This document shows positions 24,855 to 32,790 of a stretch of DNA of 64,000 bases, piece after piece (positions within the stretch are counted from its first letter, which is position 1; each line of letters begins with the position of its first letter). Source of the stretch: Saccharopolyspora indica (GTDB lineage: Bacteria; Actinomycetota; Actinomycetes; Mycobacteriales; Pseudonocardiaceae). The stretch lies in contig NZ_JAQGLB010000005.1 of assembly GCF_027853965.1 (NCBI RefSeq), forward strand, positions 372,001 to 436,000, written 5' to 3'. Below the pieces are notes generated by a model. The model saw only the letters and a list, made by a program, of their open reading frames with translations, had not been told where the DNA came from and made no database searches. The position numbers and the translations under genes are program-made.

Positions 24855-25829
24855 TCACGCCGTGGCCGGTTCGCCGGCCCGGGCCTGCTCGTCGATCACC
24901 GCGCGGACGATGTCGGCCAGGCTGCGCCGCGGCCGGAAGCCGATCAGCTCCCGGGCTCGCGAGCAGTCCGGCACCCGCCGCTGCATGTCCTCGTAGCCCG
25001 GCCCGTAGGCCTCCTCGTAGGGCACGTGGATCGTGCCGCTGGCCGAGCCGGTCATCGCGAGGATCCGCGCCGCCAGGTCCTCGATGGACACCTGCTCGGT
25101 GCTGCCGAGGTTGACCGCCATGCCCTGCGCGCGGTCCAGCCGCACCAGCCGGATGAGCGCGGGCACCACGTCGGCGACGTGGCAGAAGCAGCGGATCTGC
25201 TCGCCGGTGCCGAAGATGGTCAGCGGCCTGCCCTGCAACGCCTGGCCGACCAGCCGCGGGATGACCATCCCGTAGCGGCCGCTCTGCCGCGGCCCCACCG
25301 TGTTGAACAGCCGGACGATGACGGCTCTGAGCCCGAGTTCCCGCACGTAGGAGGAGGTCAGGCTCTCGTCGATGGCCTTGGCCTCGGCGTAGGTCCAGCG
25401 GGACTTCAGCGGCGATCCGATGATCCGGTCGTCGCCCTCGACCAGCCCGACCTTGGTGTTCTTGCCGTAGACCTCGCTGGTGGAGGCGATCAGCGCGCGG
25501 GTGCCGTGCCGCAGCGCGGCGTCGAGCACGTTCTCGGTGCCGTGCACGTTGGTGAGCAGGCCCTGCAGGGTGCGTTCCTGGATGACGAACGCGCCGACCG
25601 CCGCGGCCAGGTGGAACACCACGTCCGCGCCCGCCATCACCTCGTCGACCAGCGCCTCGTCCAGGACGGAGCCCGGCACCAGCCGCAGGTCCGGGTGCCC
25701 GACCGGCAGGTTCGCCAGCTGCCCGGTGCTGAGGTCGTCCAGCCCGACGACCTGGTGGCCGTCGGCCAGCAGCTGCTCGACCAGGTGCGATCCGATGAAA
25801 CCGGCAGCGCCGGTGACCAGTGCGCGCAT
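24855..25829 (-). CDS. NAD-dependent NDP-sugar epimerase/dehydratase
   Basis: An extended short-chain dehydrogenase of 324 residues that remodels a nucleotide sugar. It shows the NAD loop TGAAGFIGSH, the catalytic YAEAK, STSEVYG and RLFNTVGPRQ, as in UDP-glucose and UDP-glucuronate 4-epimerases. ATG 25829 shares a base with the upstream glycosyltransferase stop (TGATG), so the two are translationally coupled. In this locus it probably supplies a galacto-configured or uronic NDP-sugar; the exact reaction is not determinable. Confidence 0.9.
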   Translation of the reverse strand: MRALVTGAAGFIGSHLVEQLLADGHQVVGLDDLSTGQLANLPVGHPDLRLVPGSVLDEALVDEVMAGADVVFHLAAAVGAFVIQERTLQGLLTNVHGTENVLDAALRHGTRALIASTSEVYGKNTKVGLVEGDDRIIGSPLKSRWTYAEAKAIDESLTSSYVRELGLRAVIVRLFNTVGPRQSGRYGMVIPRLVGQALQGRPLTIFGTGEQIRCFCHVADVVPALIRLVRLDRAQGMAVNLGSTEQVSIEDLAARILAMTGSASGTIHVPYEEAYGPGYEDMQRRVPDCSRARELIGFRPRRSLADIVRAVIDEQARAGEPATA

Positions 25830-26941
25830 CACGCCCTCCCCGCCGCAACGCCCGCGCGGCGCCGCCGCCACAGCTGCGCGTAGAGGTCGTCGATGCGCCC
25901 GGTGACCGCCTCGATGCCGTAGCGGGCGCGGATCGCGGGTTCGTCCGCGCGGGGCCGGGCCGCCGTGATCTCCGCGGCGATCTCGGCGCGCATCCGCTCC
26001 GGATCGCCCGGCACCTGGCGGGCCCGGTCGGTGTCGATGCCGACCAGCGCCGGGCAGGTCGTGTAGAGCACCGGGACGCCGTTGGCCATCGCCTCCAGCA
26101 CCGACAGGCCGAAGGTCTCCTGCTCGGAGGAGGCGACGAACAGGTCGAGCGCGGAGAGCATCGCGGCCACGTCGTGCCGCTGCCCGGCGAAGATCACGTG
26201 CTCGCCGACCTCGCGGGCGCGGGCCACCGCCGCCAGCCGCTCCCGGTCCGGCCCGTCGCCGACGACCAGCAGCTTGGTCTGCTGCCCCAGCAGCGGCGCC
26301 ATCGCCTCGATGACCAGGTCGAAGCGCTTGTTGGGGTCCAGCCGCCCGAGCACGCCCACCACGTGGGCGCCCGGGTCGATGCCGTGCTCCCGGCGCACGC
26401 TGCCGCGAGCGTCCTCGTCGTACTCGACCCGGCGGAAGTCGACGCCGTTGGGGATCACGGTGATCTTGCGCGCCGGCATCCCCCACTTGTGCAGCCGGTC
26501 GGCGACGGTGTCGGAGACCGCGATGGTGGCGTCCGAGCACAGGTCGGTGCCCAGGTACAGGGCGCGCACGCCGAGCGTCATCCGCCGCCGCTCCAGGTGG
26601 GTCTCGCCGATCGAGTGCTCGGTGGAGACCACGACCCCGGTCCCGGCCAGCCGCGCCGCGAGGCGCCCGTACACGCAGGCCCGGTACAGGTGGGTGTGCA
26701 CCACGTCGTAGCGACCTTGGCGGATCACGTCGCGCAGCGTCAGCACGGCGCCGATCTGGGTGTTGCGCGTCATGCCGAGGTCGCGCACCCGCACGCCGTC
26801 GCCGGCGATCATCCCGGCCACGTCGCCGGGGTTGTACAGCGACACCACCTCGGCGTCGTGCCTGGTGTGCTGCAGAACCTGCCGCAGCTGCAGCTCGGCG
26901 CCCCCGACGCCGAGCCCGGTGATCACGTGCAGGACCTTCAT
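25829..26941 (-). CDS. Glycosyltransferase family 4
   Basis: A 370-residue GT-B enzyme beginning KVLHVITGLGVGGAE, with VVHTHLYRACVYG, a donor domain VVGVLGRLDPNKRFD, LLVVGDGPDRE and the EX7E motif in SSEQETFGLSVLEAM. It resembles capsule and EPS glycosyltransferases such as those of the WbnH/EpsD group. GGGGGAGAGGG precedes the ATG. The gene is preceded by two palindromes that separate it from the sugar transferase, so it may begin a new transcription unit. Confidence 0.92.
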   Translation of the reverse strand: MKVLHVITGLGVGGAELQLRQVLQHTRHDAEVVSLYNPGDVAGMIAGDGVRVRDLGMTRNTQIGAVLTLRDVIRQGRYDVVHTHLYRACVYGRLAARLAGTGVVVSTEHSIGETHLERRRMTLGVRALYLGTDLCSDATIAVSDTVADRLHKWGMPARKITVIPNGVDFRRVEYDEDARGSVRREHGIDPGAHVVGVLGRLDPNKRFDLVIEAMAPLLGQQTKLLVVGDGPDRERLAAVARAREVGEHVIFAGQRHDVAAMLSALDLFVASSEQETFGLSVLEAMANGVPVLYTTCPALVGIDTDRARQVPGDPERMRAEIAAEITAARPRADEPAIRARYGIEAVTGRIDDLYAQLWRRRRAGVAAGRA

Positions 26942-26976
26942 CCCTCTCCCCCATCGCTGTCGTCACGCAGTGCGGT

Positions 26977-27038
26977 GTCAATTTCGTACGAAATTGACGT
27001 TCACCCGGGTGCTGGTCAATTTCGTACGAAATTGACCA
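26977..27038. repeat. Two ATTTC-GTAC-GAAAT palindromes in tandem
   Basis: 26977-26998 (22 bases, perfect) and 27013-27038 (26 bases, perfect) are separated by GTTCACCCGGGTGC. The pair closely resembles the two palindromes at 12192 and 12282. The second contains the stop codon of the upstream sugar transferase gene. Confidence 0.85.
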
Positions 27039-28419
27039 CCCGCCGTCCCCGGCCCGGGACTCGGTGGGCGCCGGGTCGTCGGCGCGGTCGTGCCGGGCGC
27101 CGGTGGCGGGGTCGCCGGCCGTCGAGCTCCCATCGGAGGCCGGCCGCCACCGCTGCCCGGAGCACGACCGCTGCCGTGCGGAGCACGATCACCGCGTCCC
27201 ACCACGGCGACCAGTGCTCGATGTACTGGTTGTCGAAGCGCGCCCGGTCCGGGATGGAGGTGTCGCCGTGCAGGCCGTGCACCTGCGCCCACCCGGTCAT
27301 CCCGCCGGGCATCCGGTGCCGGTCGCGGTAGCCCGGTATCTCCCGGCCGAAGTCCCGGGCGTAGTGCGGTCGTTCCGGTCTCGGCCCGACCAGCGACATC
27401 TCGCCGCGCAGCACGTTGAACAGCTGCGGCAGTTCGTCGAGGTGCGTGCGGCGCAGCCACTTCCCGAGCGCGGTGCACTCCTCGGCGGTCACCGCCCAGC
27501 CCTGCGCCGCACCGGTGCGCACCGTCCGCAGCTTGAGCACCTCGCTCATCCGGCCCGGACCGGTCACCCGCAGCTGCCGGAAGAACGCCGGGCCGGGGCT
27601 GTCCAGCCGCACCGCCGCGGCCAGCACCAGCAGCAGCGGCGCGGACAGGGCCAGCAGCAGTCCGCTGAGGACCACGTCGAACGCGCGCTTGGCCCCGAAA
27701 CCCCTGAAGTGACGCAGCGGGATCAGCGGGACGCCCCACAGCTCGTCCGTCGCGCCGCGGGGCAGGGCCGTGCCGATCTCCGGCAGCCTCGGCACCACGC
27801 ACACGTCGGCGGACAGCGGCCGGTTCGACCGGATCAGCGCCGTCAGCGACTCCTCGGTCGCATCGTCCGGGCAGATCAGCACCCGGGTGAAACCGGCCAG
27901 ATCATCCACTTCGGACGGACGAGCCAGCAGGGTCCGCAACCCGAGCTCCGGGTGCACCGCAGCGCTTTCGACGATCCGGGCGGCCAAGGCTCCCGACCCG
28001 ATCACGAGCGTCGGCTCGCCGAACACCCCGCGCCGGTAGCCGCCGCGCACCACCGCGTAGAAGATCCCGCGGCCCAGCACCAACCCGCCGAACCCCGCGG
28101 CGGCGAGCACGAGCAACCCGCTGCCGGTCGACCACGGCGCGAGAACCACCAGCGGCAGCCCGGACGCGACGGCCAGCTGCGGCACCTGGTCGGAGACCCG
28201 CGAGCAGATCCGCATCCGGTGCTGCCCCTGGGCGGCCAGCACCAGCAGCACCAGCAGCGCGAACGCCGCGCCGAGCAGCCAGCGCGCACCGGTGACCGGC
28301 ACGACCAGCGCCAGCGCGACCAGGTCGGCCGCCGGGAGCAGCCGACCGCCGACCCGCCGATGCCGCAGCGGCCGCACCTCGGGCGGTCGCCGGGTCGCGG
28401 CGGCGTCGGTCAAGCTCAT
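27016..28419 (-). CDS. Undecaprenyl-phosphate sugar phosphotransferase (WcaJ/WbaP family)
   Basis: Starts glycan assembly by moving a sugar-1-phosphate to undecaprenyl phosphate. The 467-residue protein has about four N-terminal membrane helices, a nucleotide-binding-like linker (~130-240), a re-entrant helix at ~263-284 and the catalytic bacterial sugar transferase domain (KRAFDVVLSG, LKLRTVRTG, RRTHLDELPQLFNVLRGEMS split here, GPRPERP, PGMTGWAQ-like PGGMTGWAQV). Its last seven codons and TGA lie inside the palindrome at 27013, so the C-terminus VVNFVRN was probably set by insertion or presence of that repeat. ATG 28419 overlaps the FAD oxidoreductase stop by four bases. Confidence 0.93.
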   Translation of the reverse strand: MSLTDAAATRRPPEVRPLRHRRVGGRLLPAADLVALALVVPVTGARWLLGAAFALLVLLVLAAQGQHRMRICSRVSDQVPQLAVASGLPLVVLAPWSTGSGLLVLAAAGFGGLVLGRGIFYAVVRGGYRRGVFGEPTLVIGSGALAARIVESAAVHPELGLRTLLARPSEVDDLAGFTRVLICPDDATEESLTALIRSNRPLSADVCVVPRLPEIGTALPRGATDELWGVPLIPLRHFRGFGAKRAFDVVLSGLLLALSAPLLLVLAAAVRLDSPGPAFFRQLRVTGPGRMSEVLKLRTVRTGAAQGWAVTAEECTALGKWLRRTHLDELPQLFNVLRGEMSLVGPRPERPHYARDFGREIPGYRDRHRMPGGMTGWAQVHGLHGDTSIPDRARFDNQYIEHWSPWWDAVIVLRTAAVVLRAAVAAGLRWELDGRRPRHRRPARPRRRPGAHRVPGRGRRVVNFVRN

Positions 28420-29639
28420 CCGGCACCTCCGGCGACCAGCGGCCGGGTCGCGCTCCGCTCGATCCGCGAGGCGATCCGCCGCACCGCGTAGTCGGCCCCG
28501 TAGACGAACCGCATGACCGGGCCGTGGCTCGGCGCCACCATCGGGCCGGTGAAGTACAGCCCCGGCACCGAGGACTCGAAATCGGCGTCCACCCGCGGAG
28601 TTCCGCCGACCAGCGCGATCGAGGACCGCAGCCCGGAGCCGATCATCCGCAGCCTGCTCAGCGCGGGCGGGTAGCCGGTGGCGCAGATGACGTGGTCGGC
28701 GGCGAACTCGCGCACCTGCCCGCCGACCCGCACGCCCAGCCGAACCTGGTCACCGGTGGCCTTCGCCCAGTCCAGCCGGTGCCCGACGTGCACCGGGAAG
28801 CAGCCCTCCACCCGTTCCCGCAGCCACCAGCCGCCCGCCGGGCCCAGCGCGGTGCGCGCCCGCTCGATGCGCACCTGCTCGGGCAGGTGCCGGAACCACT
28901 CCGGGTGCTCGGAGTAGAACCAGGTGGACAGCCCCGAGCCCAGACCGGCCTCCGGTTCCCGCATCCGCTGCCACAGCGAGCGGTCCGGCAGCAGCGGGTA
29001 GCCGTTCCAGCTCAGCCGGCGCCGCCGCGCCACCAGCCGCGTCCTCGCGCCGTTCTCGTGCAGCAGCGCCGCCGTCTCCAGCGCCGACTGCCCGGCGCCG
29101 ACCACGATGACGTCCTGGCCGTCGAACGAGCTGAGGTCGTCGTGCGCCGAGCTGTGCGTGCACAGCTCCGCGGGCAGCTCGGCCAGCACCTCCGGGATCC
29201 GCGGGAAGTGCTCGACGCCGACCGCGACGACCACCTGGCGGGCGTCGACGCGCTCCCCGTCGTCGAGGGTCAGCTCGAACCACCCCGGCCGCTGCGCGAC
29301 GTCGGTCACCAGCTGCTCCTCGACCTCCAGGCCGCGGCCCTGCTGGAACCACTCGCCGTAGTCCACGAAGTCCTGCAGCGACACCGGGATCCCGTAGTCG
29401 GCGTAGCGCTTGCCGCTCTCCAGGCAGAAGTTGCGCAGCGTGTGCGCACCGTCGGGGTCGGAGAGGTTCGAGGCGAAGCCCTGCGACTTGAGGAACATGC
29501 CGCGCGGCATGTGCTCGCGCCACAGCTTCATCGGCAGCCCGAACTGCCGGTGCGAAACCCCGGACCGGCGCAGGTGCGCGGCCAGCGAAAGGCCGTAGGG
29601 CCCGGCGCCCACAACGGCCACGTCCACGAGATCGTTCAT
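28416..29639 (-). CDS. FAD-dependent oxidoreductase (flavin monooxygenase/ornithine hydroxylase-like)
   Basis: A 407-residue two-dinucleotide-domain flavoprotein. FAD binding is at VAVVGAGPYGLSLA (~8-20), a second Rossmann motif VIVVGAGQSALE near 175, and CATGYPP near 320 (the ATGY motif of flavin N-hydroxylating monooxygenases). It resembles the CzcO/SidA-like group more than thioredoxin reductases and lacks a redox cysteine pair. What it oxidises is unknown; in this locus a modified amino sugar or attached amino acid is possible. ATG 29639 is used; an upstream in-frame GTG lies in a dispersed repeat whose GGAGAGGCGGAAC may provide the ribosome site. Confidence 0.82.
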   Translation of the reverse strand: MNDLVDVAVVGAGPYGLSLAAHLRRSGVSHRQFGLPMKLWREHMPRGMFLKSQGFASNLSDPDGAHTLRNFCLESGKRYADYGIPVSLQDFVDYGEWFQQGRGLEVEEQLVTDVAQRPGWFELTLDDGERVDARQVVVAVGVEHFPRIPEVLAELPAELCTHSSAHDDLSSFDGQDVIVVGAGQSALETAALLHENGARTRLVARRRRLSWNGYPLLPDRSLWQRMREPEAGLGSGLSTWFYSEHPEWFRHLPEQVRIERARTALGPAGGWWLRERVEGCFPVHVGHRLDWAKATGDQVRLGVRVGGQVREFAADHVICATGYPPALSRLRMIGSGLRSSIALVGGTPRVDADFESSVPGLYFTGPMVAPSHGPVMRFVYGADYAVRRIASRIERSATRPLVAGGAG

Positions 29640-29648
29640 AAGCTGTTC

Positions 29649-29781
29649 CGCCTCTCCGCAATTCACAGTCCCGCCTCTCCGCGATTCACAGTGGTGGTCG
29701 CGTTTGAGCGGTTAATCTCACGTTTTCAGAGTTTCTTGTGGCTGATTTGCATCACGTTCCCCTGAGGTGCGGTTGAGCAGC
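29649..29781 (-). repeat. Dispersed repeat, copy 3
   Basis: Read on the minus strand: GGGGAACGTGATGCAAATCA, GCCACAAGAAAC, CCACCACTGTGAATCGCGGA, GAGGCGG, then the last box is repeated once more just before the FAD oxidoreductase start. The ATG at 29752 opens only eight codons (MQISHKKL) before a stop; copy 2 reads through at that point, so one of the two has mutated. Confidence 0.75.
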
Positions 29782-29783
29782 AC

Positions 29784-29900
29784 TCAGGTTGGCATCGGAG
29801 CCCTCATCCGCACTCCCGTCCACCTCTCCGCGACTTTCAGTTGTGTCGCGTCTGGGCGGTTGATCTTGTGTGTTCGGTGTTTCTTGTAGCTGAGTTGCAT
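29784..29900 (-). CDS. Small 38-residue open frame of unknown function
   Basis: ATG 29900 follows AGGAG by six bases. It encodes a very basic peptide beginning MQLSYKKHRTHK, containing DATQLKVAERWTG and ending RMRAPMPT. No signal peptide, membrane segment or cysteine is present. It lies 59 bases after the ATP-grasp gene and before the FAD oxidoreductase. The frame is the best-preserved reading frame of the dispersed repeat; copies elsewhere share MxxSxKK at the start but diverge or stop. It may be a real small protein, a remnant, or chance coding in a repeat with a different function. Confidence 0.35.
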   Translation of the reverse strand: MQLSYKKHRTHKINRPDATQLKVAERWTGVRMRAPMPT

Positions 29901-29945
29901 TGCGTTCTCCTGAGGGTGCGATTGAGCAGGTTCGCTGTGCTGGTC
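29816..29945 (-). repeat. Dispersed repeat, copy 4 (divergent)
   Basis: Minus strand: CTCAGGAGAACGCAATGCAA, CTCAGCTACAAGAAACACCG, then GCGACACAACTGAAAGTCGC and GGAGAGGTGGA. It aligns along its whole length with copy 3 but with many substitutions, and the two lie in tandem. Confidence 0.65.
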
Positions 29946-29959
29946 TCCAACAGCGTGAA

Positions 29960-31234
29960 TCACCGCTTCTGCAGGTGTTCGCCGTCGTAGTTGCGGCCCG
30001 GGACGTACTGCGGTTCGGCCAGTTCCGGGTGCGGCTTGCCGCGTCGCCACGGGCGCGACACCGCGCGGCAGGCCATCCAGGTGCACATCAGCGCGAACGG
30101 CAGCAGGTCGTCGCGGGCGAACCAGGCCCGCTCGTGCACCCGGCGCAGCGACCCGACCCAGGCCCGCAATCCGAGCTCGCCGCGCGACCAGTACCGGAGC
30201 GCGGCGATCGGGTCGTAGTTCTCCACCAGGAACCGGCGGCCGACCTCCGGCCTGCCGACCGGCACCGGTTGCCCGGTGAGGTCCAGGTAGGACGCCAGCG
30301 CCACGTCCAGCCCCGCGCTGTCCCGGAACAGCCGGAACTGCGCGCCCAGCCGCGGGTTGAAGTCGAGCAGCTTGTACTGCCGGTCGCGGTCGTCCCACCG
30401 GAAGTCCAGGTCGACGATGCCGGTGTAGGACAACTTCGCCAGCAGCGCGGTGGCCGAGCGCCGCAGCGGTTCGTTGTCCGCGCAGCGCCCGAGGCTGGTC
30501 AGCCCGGCGTGCGCCGGGTAGGAGCGCTCCTTGACCCCGGTGAACGCCGGGCGGCACACCGAATCGGCGTCGCAGTAGCCGTGGAAGAACCAGTCGTGCT
30601 CGGGCCCGCCGGGGATGAACTCCTGGAGCATCAGCCCACCGACGGCGTCGCACCGCCGGTAGAGCGCGGCGAGCTCGTCGGCGTCCTCGACGATCGTGGT
30701 GCTGCGCACCTTGCCGCCGGTCGGCCGCCACGGCGTGGCGAGCTTGGCCACCAGCGGATAGCCCACCCGGTCGGCGAACTCCAGCGCCTCCTCCCAGTCC
30801 CGGATCAGGCGCGCCTGCGCGCACGGCACGCCCAGCCGACGGCACAGCTCGTACATCGTGTACTTGCCGGCCAGCCGCCGCGGCAGGTCGTGCGGCGGCT
30901 GGGCGAACTGGAACCACATCCGCAGCGGATCACCGTGCTCGGCCAGGAAGATCGCGGCCGCGTCGTCGGTGGGGATCAGCACCGCGGTGCGCCCGATGCG
31001 CTGGGCCAGCCGCATCAGCCCGAACCGGATCGCCTCGGCGTCCCCGGGGTCGGGGCTCCACAGCCACCGGCCGCGCACGTACCGCGAATGCGCCGCAGGA
31101 GCCAGGGAATCCTCGTGCACCGCGTACACCGGGACACCGGCGCGGCCCAGGCTGCGGATCACCCCGAGCCCGCCGTGGTGCAGCACGTTGGGATCGAGCT
31201 TGAACACCACGGCAGGAGTGGTCGTGTCGTACAT
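29960..31234 (-). CDS. ATP-grasp carboxylate-amine ligase-like protein
   Basis: A 424-residue ATP-grasp enzyme that should activate a carboxylate as acyl-phosphate and join it to an amine. Visible parts are the N-terminal pre-ATP domain (GGLGVIRSLGRAGVPVYAVH), the ATP-binding lysine strand YPLVAKLATPW, the adenine-contact LMLQEFIPGG and the metal-binding VDLDFRWDD...LLDFNPRLG. The fold and length resemble D-aspartate ligase and cell-surface carboxylate-amine ligases. ATG 31234 is used because GAGG precedes it by five bases; it starts seven bases after the UDP-sugar dehydrogenase stop. It may couple an amino acid to a uronic acid of the polysaccharide; this is inference. Confidence 0.82.
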   Translation of the reverse strand: MYDTTTPAVVFKLDPNVLHHGGLGVIRSLGRAGVPVYAVHEDSLAPAAHSRYVRGRWLWSPDPGDAEAIRFGLMRLAQRIGRTAVLIPTDDAAAIFLAEHGDPLRMWFQFAQPPHDLPRRLAGKYTMYELCRRLGVPCAQARLIRDWEEALEFADRVGYPLVAKLATPWRPTGGKVRSTTIVEDADELAALYRRCDAVGGLMLQEFIPGGPEHDWFFHGYCDADSVCRPAFTGVKERSYPAHAGLTSLGRCADNEPLRRSATALLAKLSYTGIVDLDFRWDDRDRQYKLLDFNPRLGAQFRLFRDSAGLDVALASYLDLTGQPVPVGRPEVGRRFLVENYDPIAALRYWSRGELGLRAWVGSLRRVHERAWFARDDLLPFALMCTWMACRAVSRPWRRGKPHPELAEPQYVPGRNYDGEHLQKR

Positions 31235-31241
31235 CGGCACC

Positions 31242-32588
31242 TCACAACACGCGCCGGTGCGGCACGGCGTCGAACTGGTAGGTCGCGTCGAGCACGCGCG
31301 GGCAGTCCCGCGCCCAGCCGTAGTCGGCGCCGGGGTGCACGGTGTGGATCACCGTGACGTCCCAGTCTCGGCCGCGCGGCTCGGGCTCGCTGGTCATCCG
31401 GGCACCGCTGGGCAGCTCGATCTCGGGCAGCAGCGGGTCGTGGTAGTGCACGTCGATGCCCAGCCGCCGCAGCCCGGCCAGGATCGGCAGCGCCGGGGAC
31501 TCCCGCAGGTCCCGCACGCCCGCCTTGTAGCTGACCCCGGCCAGCAGCACCCGCGCCCCGGAGTGGTCGATGCCCGCCTCGCCGAGCATCTCCACCACCC
31601 GCTGCACCACCCGGCCCGGTCGCCGGTCGATCGAGCGCATGGCCTCCTCGATCAGCGGCGCCGACAGGCCGCGCCTGCCCAGCTGCCACAGCAGGTAGTG
31701 CGGGTCGCAGGGGATGCAGTGCCCGCCGACGCCGGGTCCGGGGAAGCTGCCCAGGAACCCGTAGGGCTTGGTGCCCGCCGCGACGGTGACCTCGATCGGG
31801 TCCAGGTCGAGCGCCGAGCAGGCGTCGGCGATCTCGTTGGCCAGCGCCAGGTTCACCGCGCGGAAGATGTTCTCGTAGAGCTTGGTCAGCTCGGCGGCCT
31901 CCGGGGAGCTGACCAGGTAGACCTGGTCGGTCATCCGCCGCACCACCTCGGCCGCGCGCCGCGCGCACCGCTGCGTGACACCGCCGACGACCCGCGGCGT
32001 CCGCCGCTGCACGTGGTCGAAGTTGCCGGGATCGATGCGCTCCGGGCTGAACGCCACGTGCACCTCCTCGCCGACCCGCAGACCGCGCTCCCGCAGCGGC
32101 TCCACGAGCAGCTGGCGGGTGGTGCCGACGTAGGTCGTCGAGGTCAGGATGATCACCTGCTCGGGCCGGGCGTGCGCCACGACGGTGCGGCACGCCGCGC
32201 GCAGCGCGGCCAGATCCGGCGTCCGCGCGGCGTCGACCGGCGTCGGCACGCACACGATGACCGCGTCCGCCGCGGCCAGCGCGGCAGGATCGCTGGTCAG
32301 CGCCAGCCCGCCACCGCCCAGCGCGGCGGCCAGCTCGCGCCGCTCCTCGGCGGGCAGGTCCACCTCGCCGGTCTCGATCTCGCGGAGCCGCTGCTGGCTG
32401 ATGTCGAACCCGATGACCTGCGTGGTGGCGTCGTGCAGCGCGCAGGCGGTGGGCAGCCCGACGTAGCCCAGCCCGACGACCGCCACCGTCTCGGTGCGTT
32501 CCGGCGCGGCCGGTTCGAAGGCGATCAGCCGGTCGGCCAGCAGCCGCTCCCGGCCGTTGATCGCCAGCGACAGCGAATGTCCGCTCAC
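31242..32588 (-). CDS. UDP-sugar 6-dehydrogenase (UDP-ManNAc/GlcNAc dehydrogenase type)
   Basis: Oxidises C6 of a UDP-sugar to the uronic acid with two NAD. The 448-residue protein has the NAD motif VAVVGLGYVGLP (~38-50), TSTTYVGTT, AFSPERIDPG, the central helix ELTKLYENIFRAVN, and the nucleophile Cys 291 in GVGGHCIPCDP. The GHCIP(C)DP form with this length fits the WbpA/WecC/TviB group acting on N-acetylated sugars rather than UDP-glucose dehydrogenase. GTG 32588 follows GGGAGG. It would supply N-acetyl-hexosaminuronic acid to the polysaccharide. Confidence 0.92.
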   Translation of the reverse strand: MSGHSLSLAINGRERLLADRLIAFEPAAPERTETVAVVGLGYVGLPTACALHDATTQVIGFDISQQRLREIETGEVDLPAEERRELAAALGGGGLALTSDPAALAAADAVIVCVPTPVDAARTPDLAALRAACRTVVAHARPEQVIILTSTTYVGTTRQLLVEPLRERGLRVGEEVHVAFSPERIDPGNFDHVQRRTPRVVGGVTQRCARRAAEVVRRMTDQVYLVSSPEAAELTKLYENIFRAVNLALANEIADACSALDLDPIEVTVAAGTKPYGFLGSFPGPGVGGHCIPCDPHYLLWQLGRRGLSAPLIEEAMRSIDRRPGRVVQRVVEMLGEAGIDHSGARVLLAGVSYKAGVRDLRESPALPILAGLRRLGIDVHYHDPLLPEIELPSGARMTSEPEPRGRDWDVTVIHTVHPGADYGWARDCPRVLDATYQFDAVPHRRVL

Positions 32589-32720
32589 GGTCCCTCCCCC
32601 AGTTCGCCGTGCACGCTGAGCAAAACCGTCGCACCCGAGCGCCGCGGAGGTCTCCCACACGCAGGTGAGTGCGCTTACCGAAACTTGAGGACGCTCCCCG
32701 TTGCGCCCGACCCGCGGCAC

Positions 32721-32766
32721 CGCGATTTCAATGGGAATCGCACGTCTGATTTCCATTGACGTCGCG
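32721..32766. repeat. Degenerate inverted pair of ATTTC-type units
   Basis: Arms 32721-32739 (CGCGATTTCAATGGGAATC) and 32748-32766 (GATTTCCATTGACGTCGCG) are reverse complements except for two positions. It lies 24 bases past the deacetylase start side, between two minus-strand genes. Confidence 0.7.
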
Positions 32767-32790
32767 GCGTGTCCGCACCGCGGCCCGCCG

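Noticed and set aside
29784-31234. Graspetide (ATP-grasp-modified peptide) gene cluster
   Set aside because: The ATP-grasp resembles carboxylate-amine ligases for small substrates, the peptide lacks a leader/core layout, and its frame is part of a dispersed repeat.
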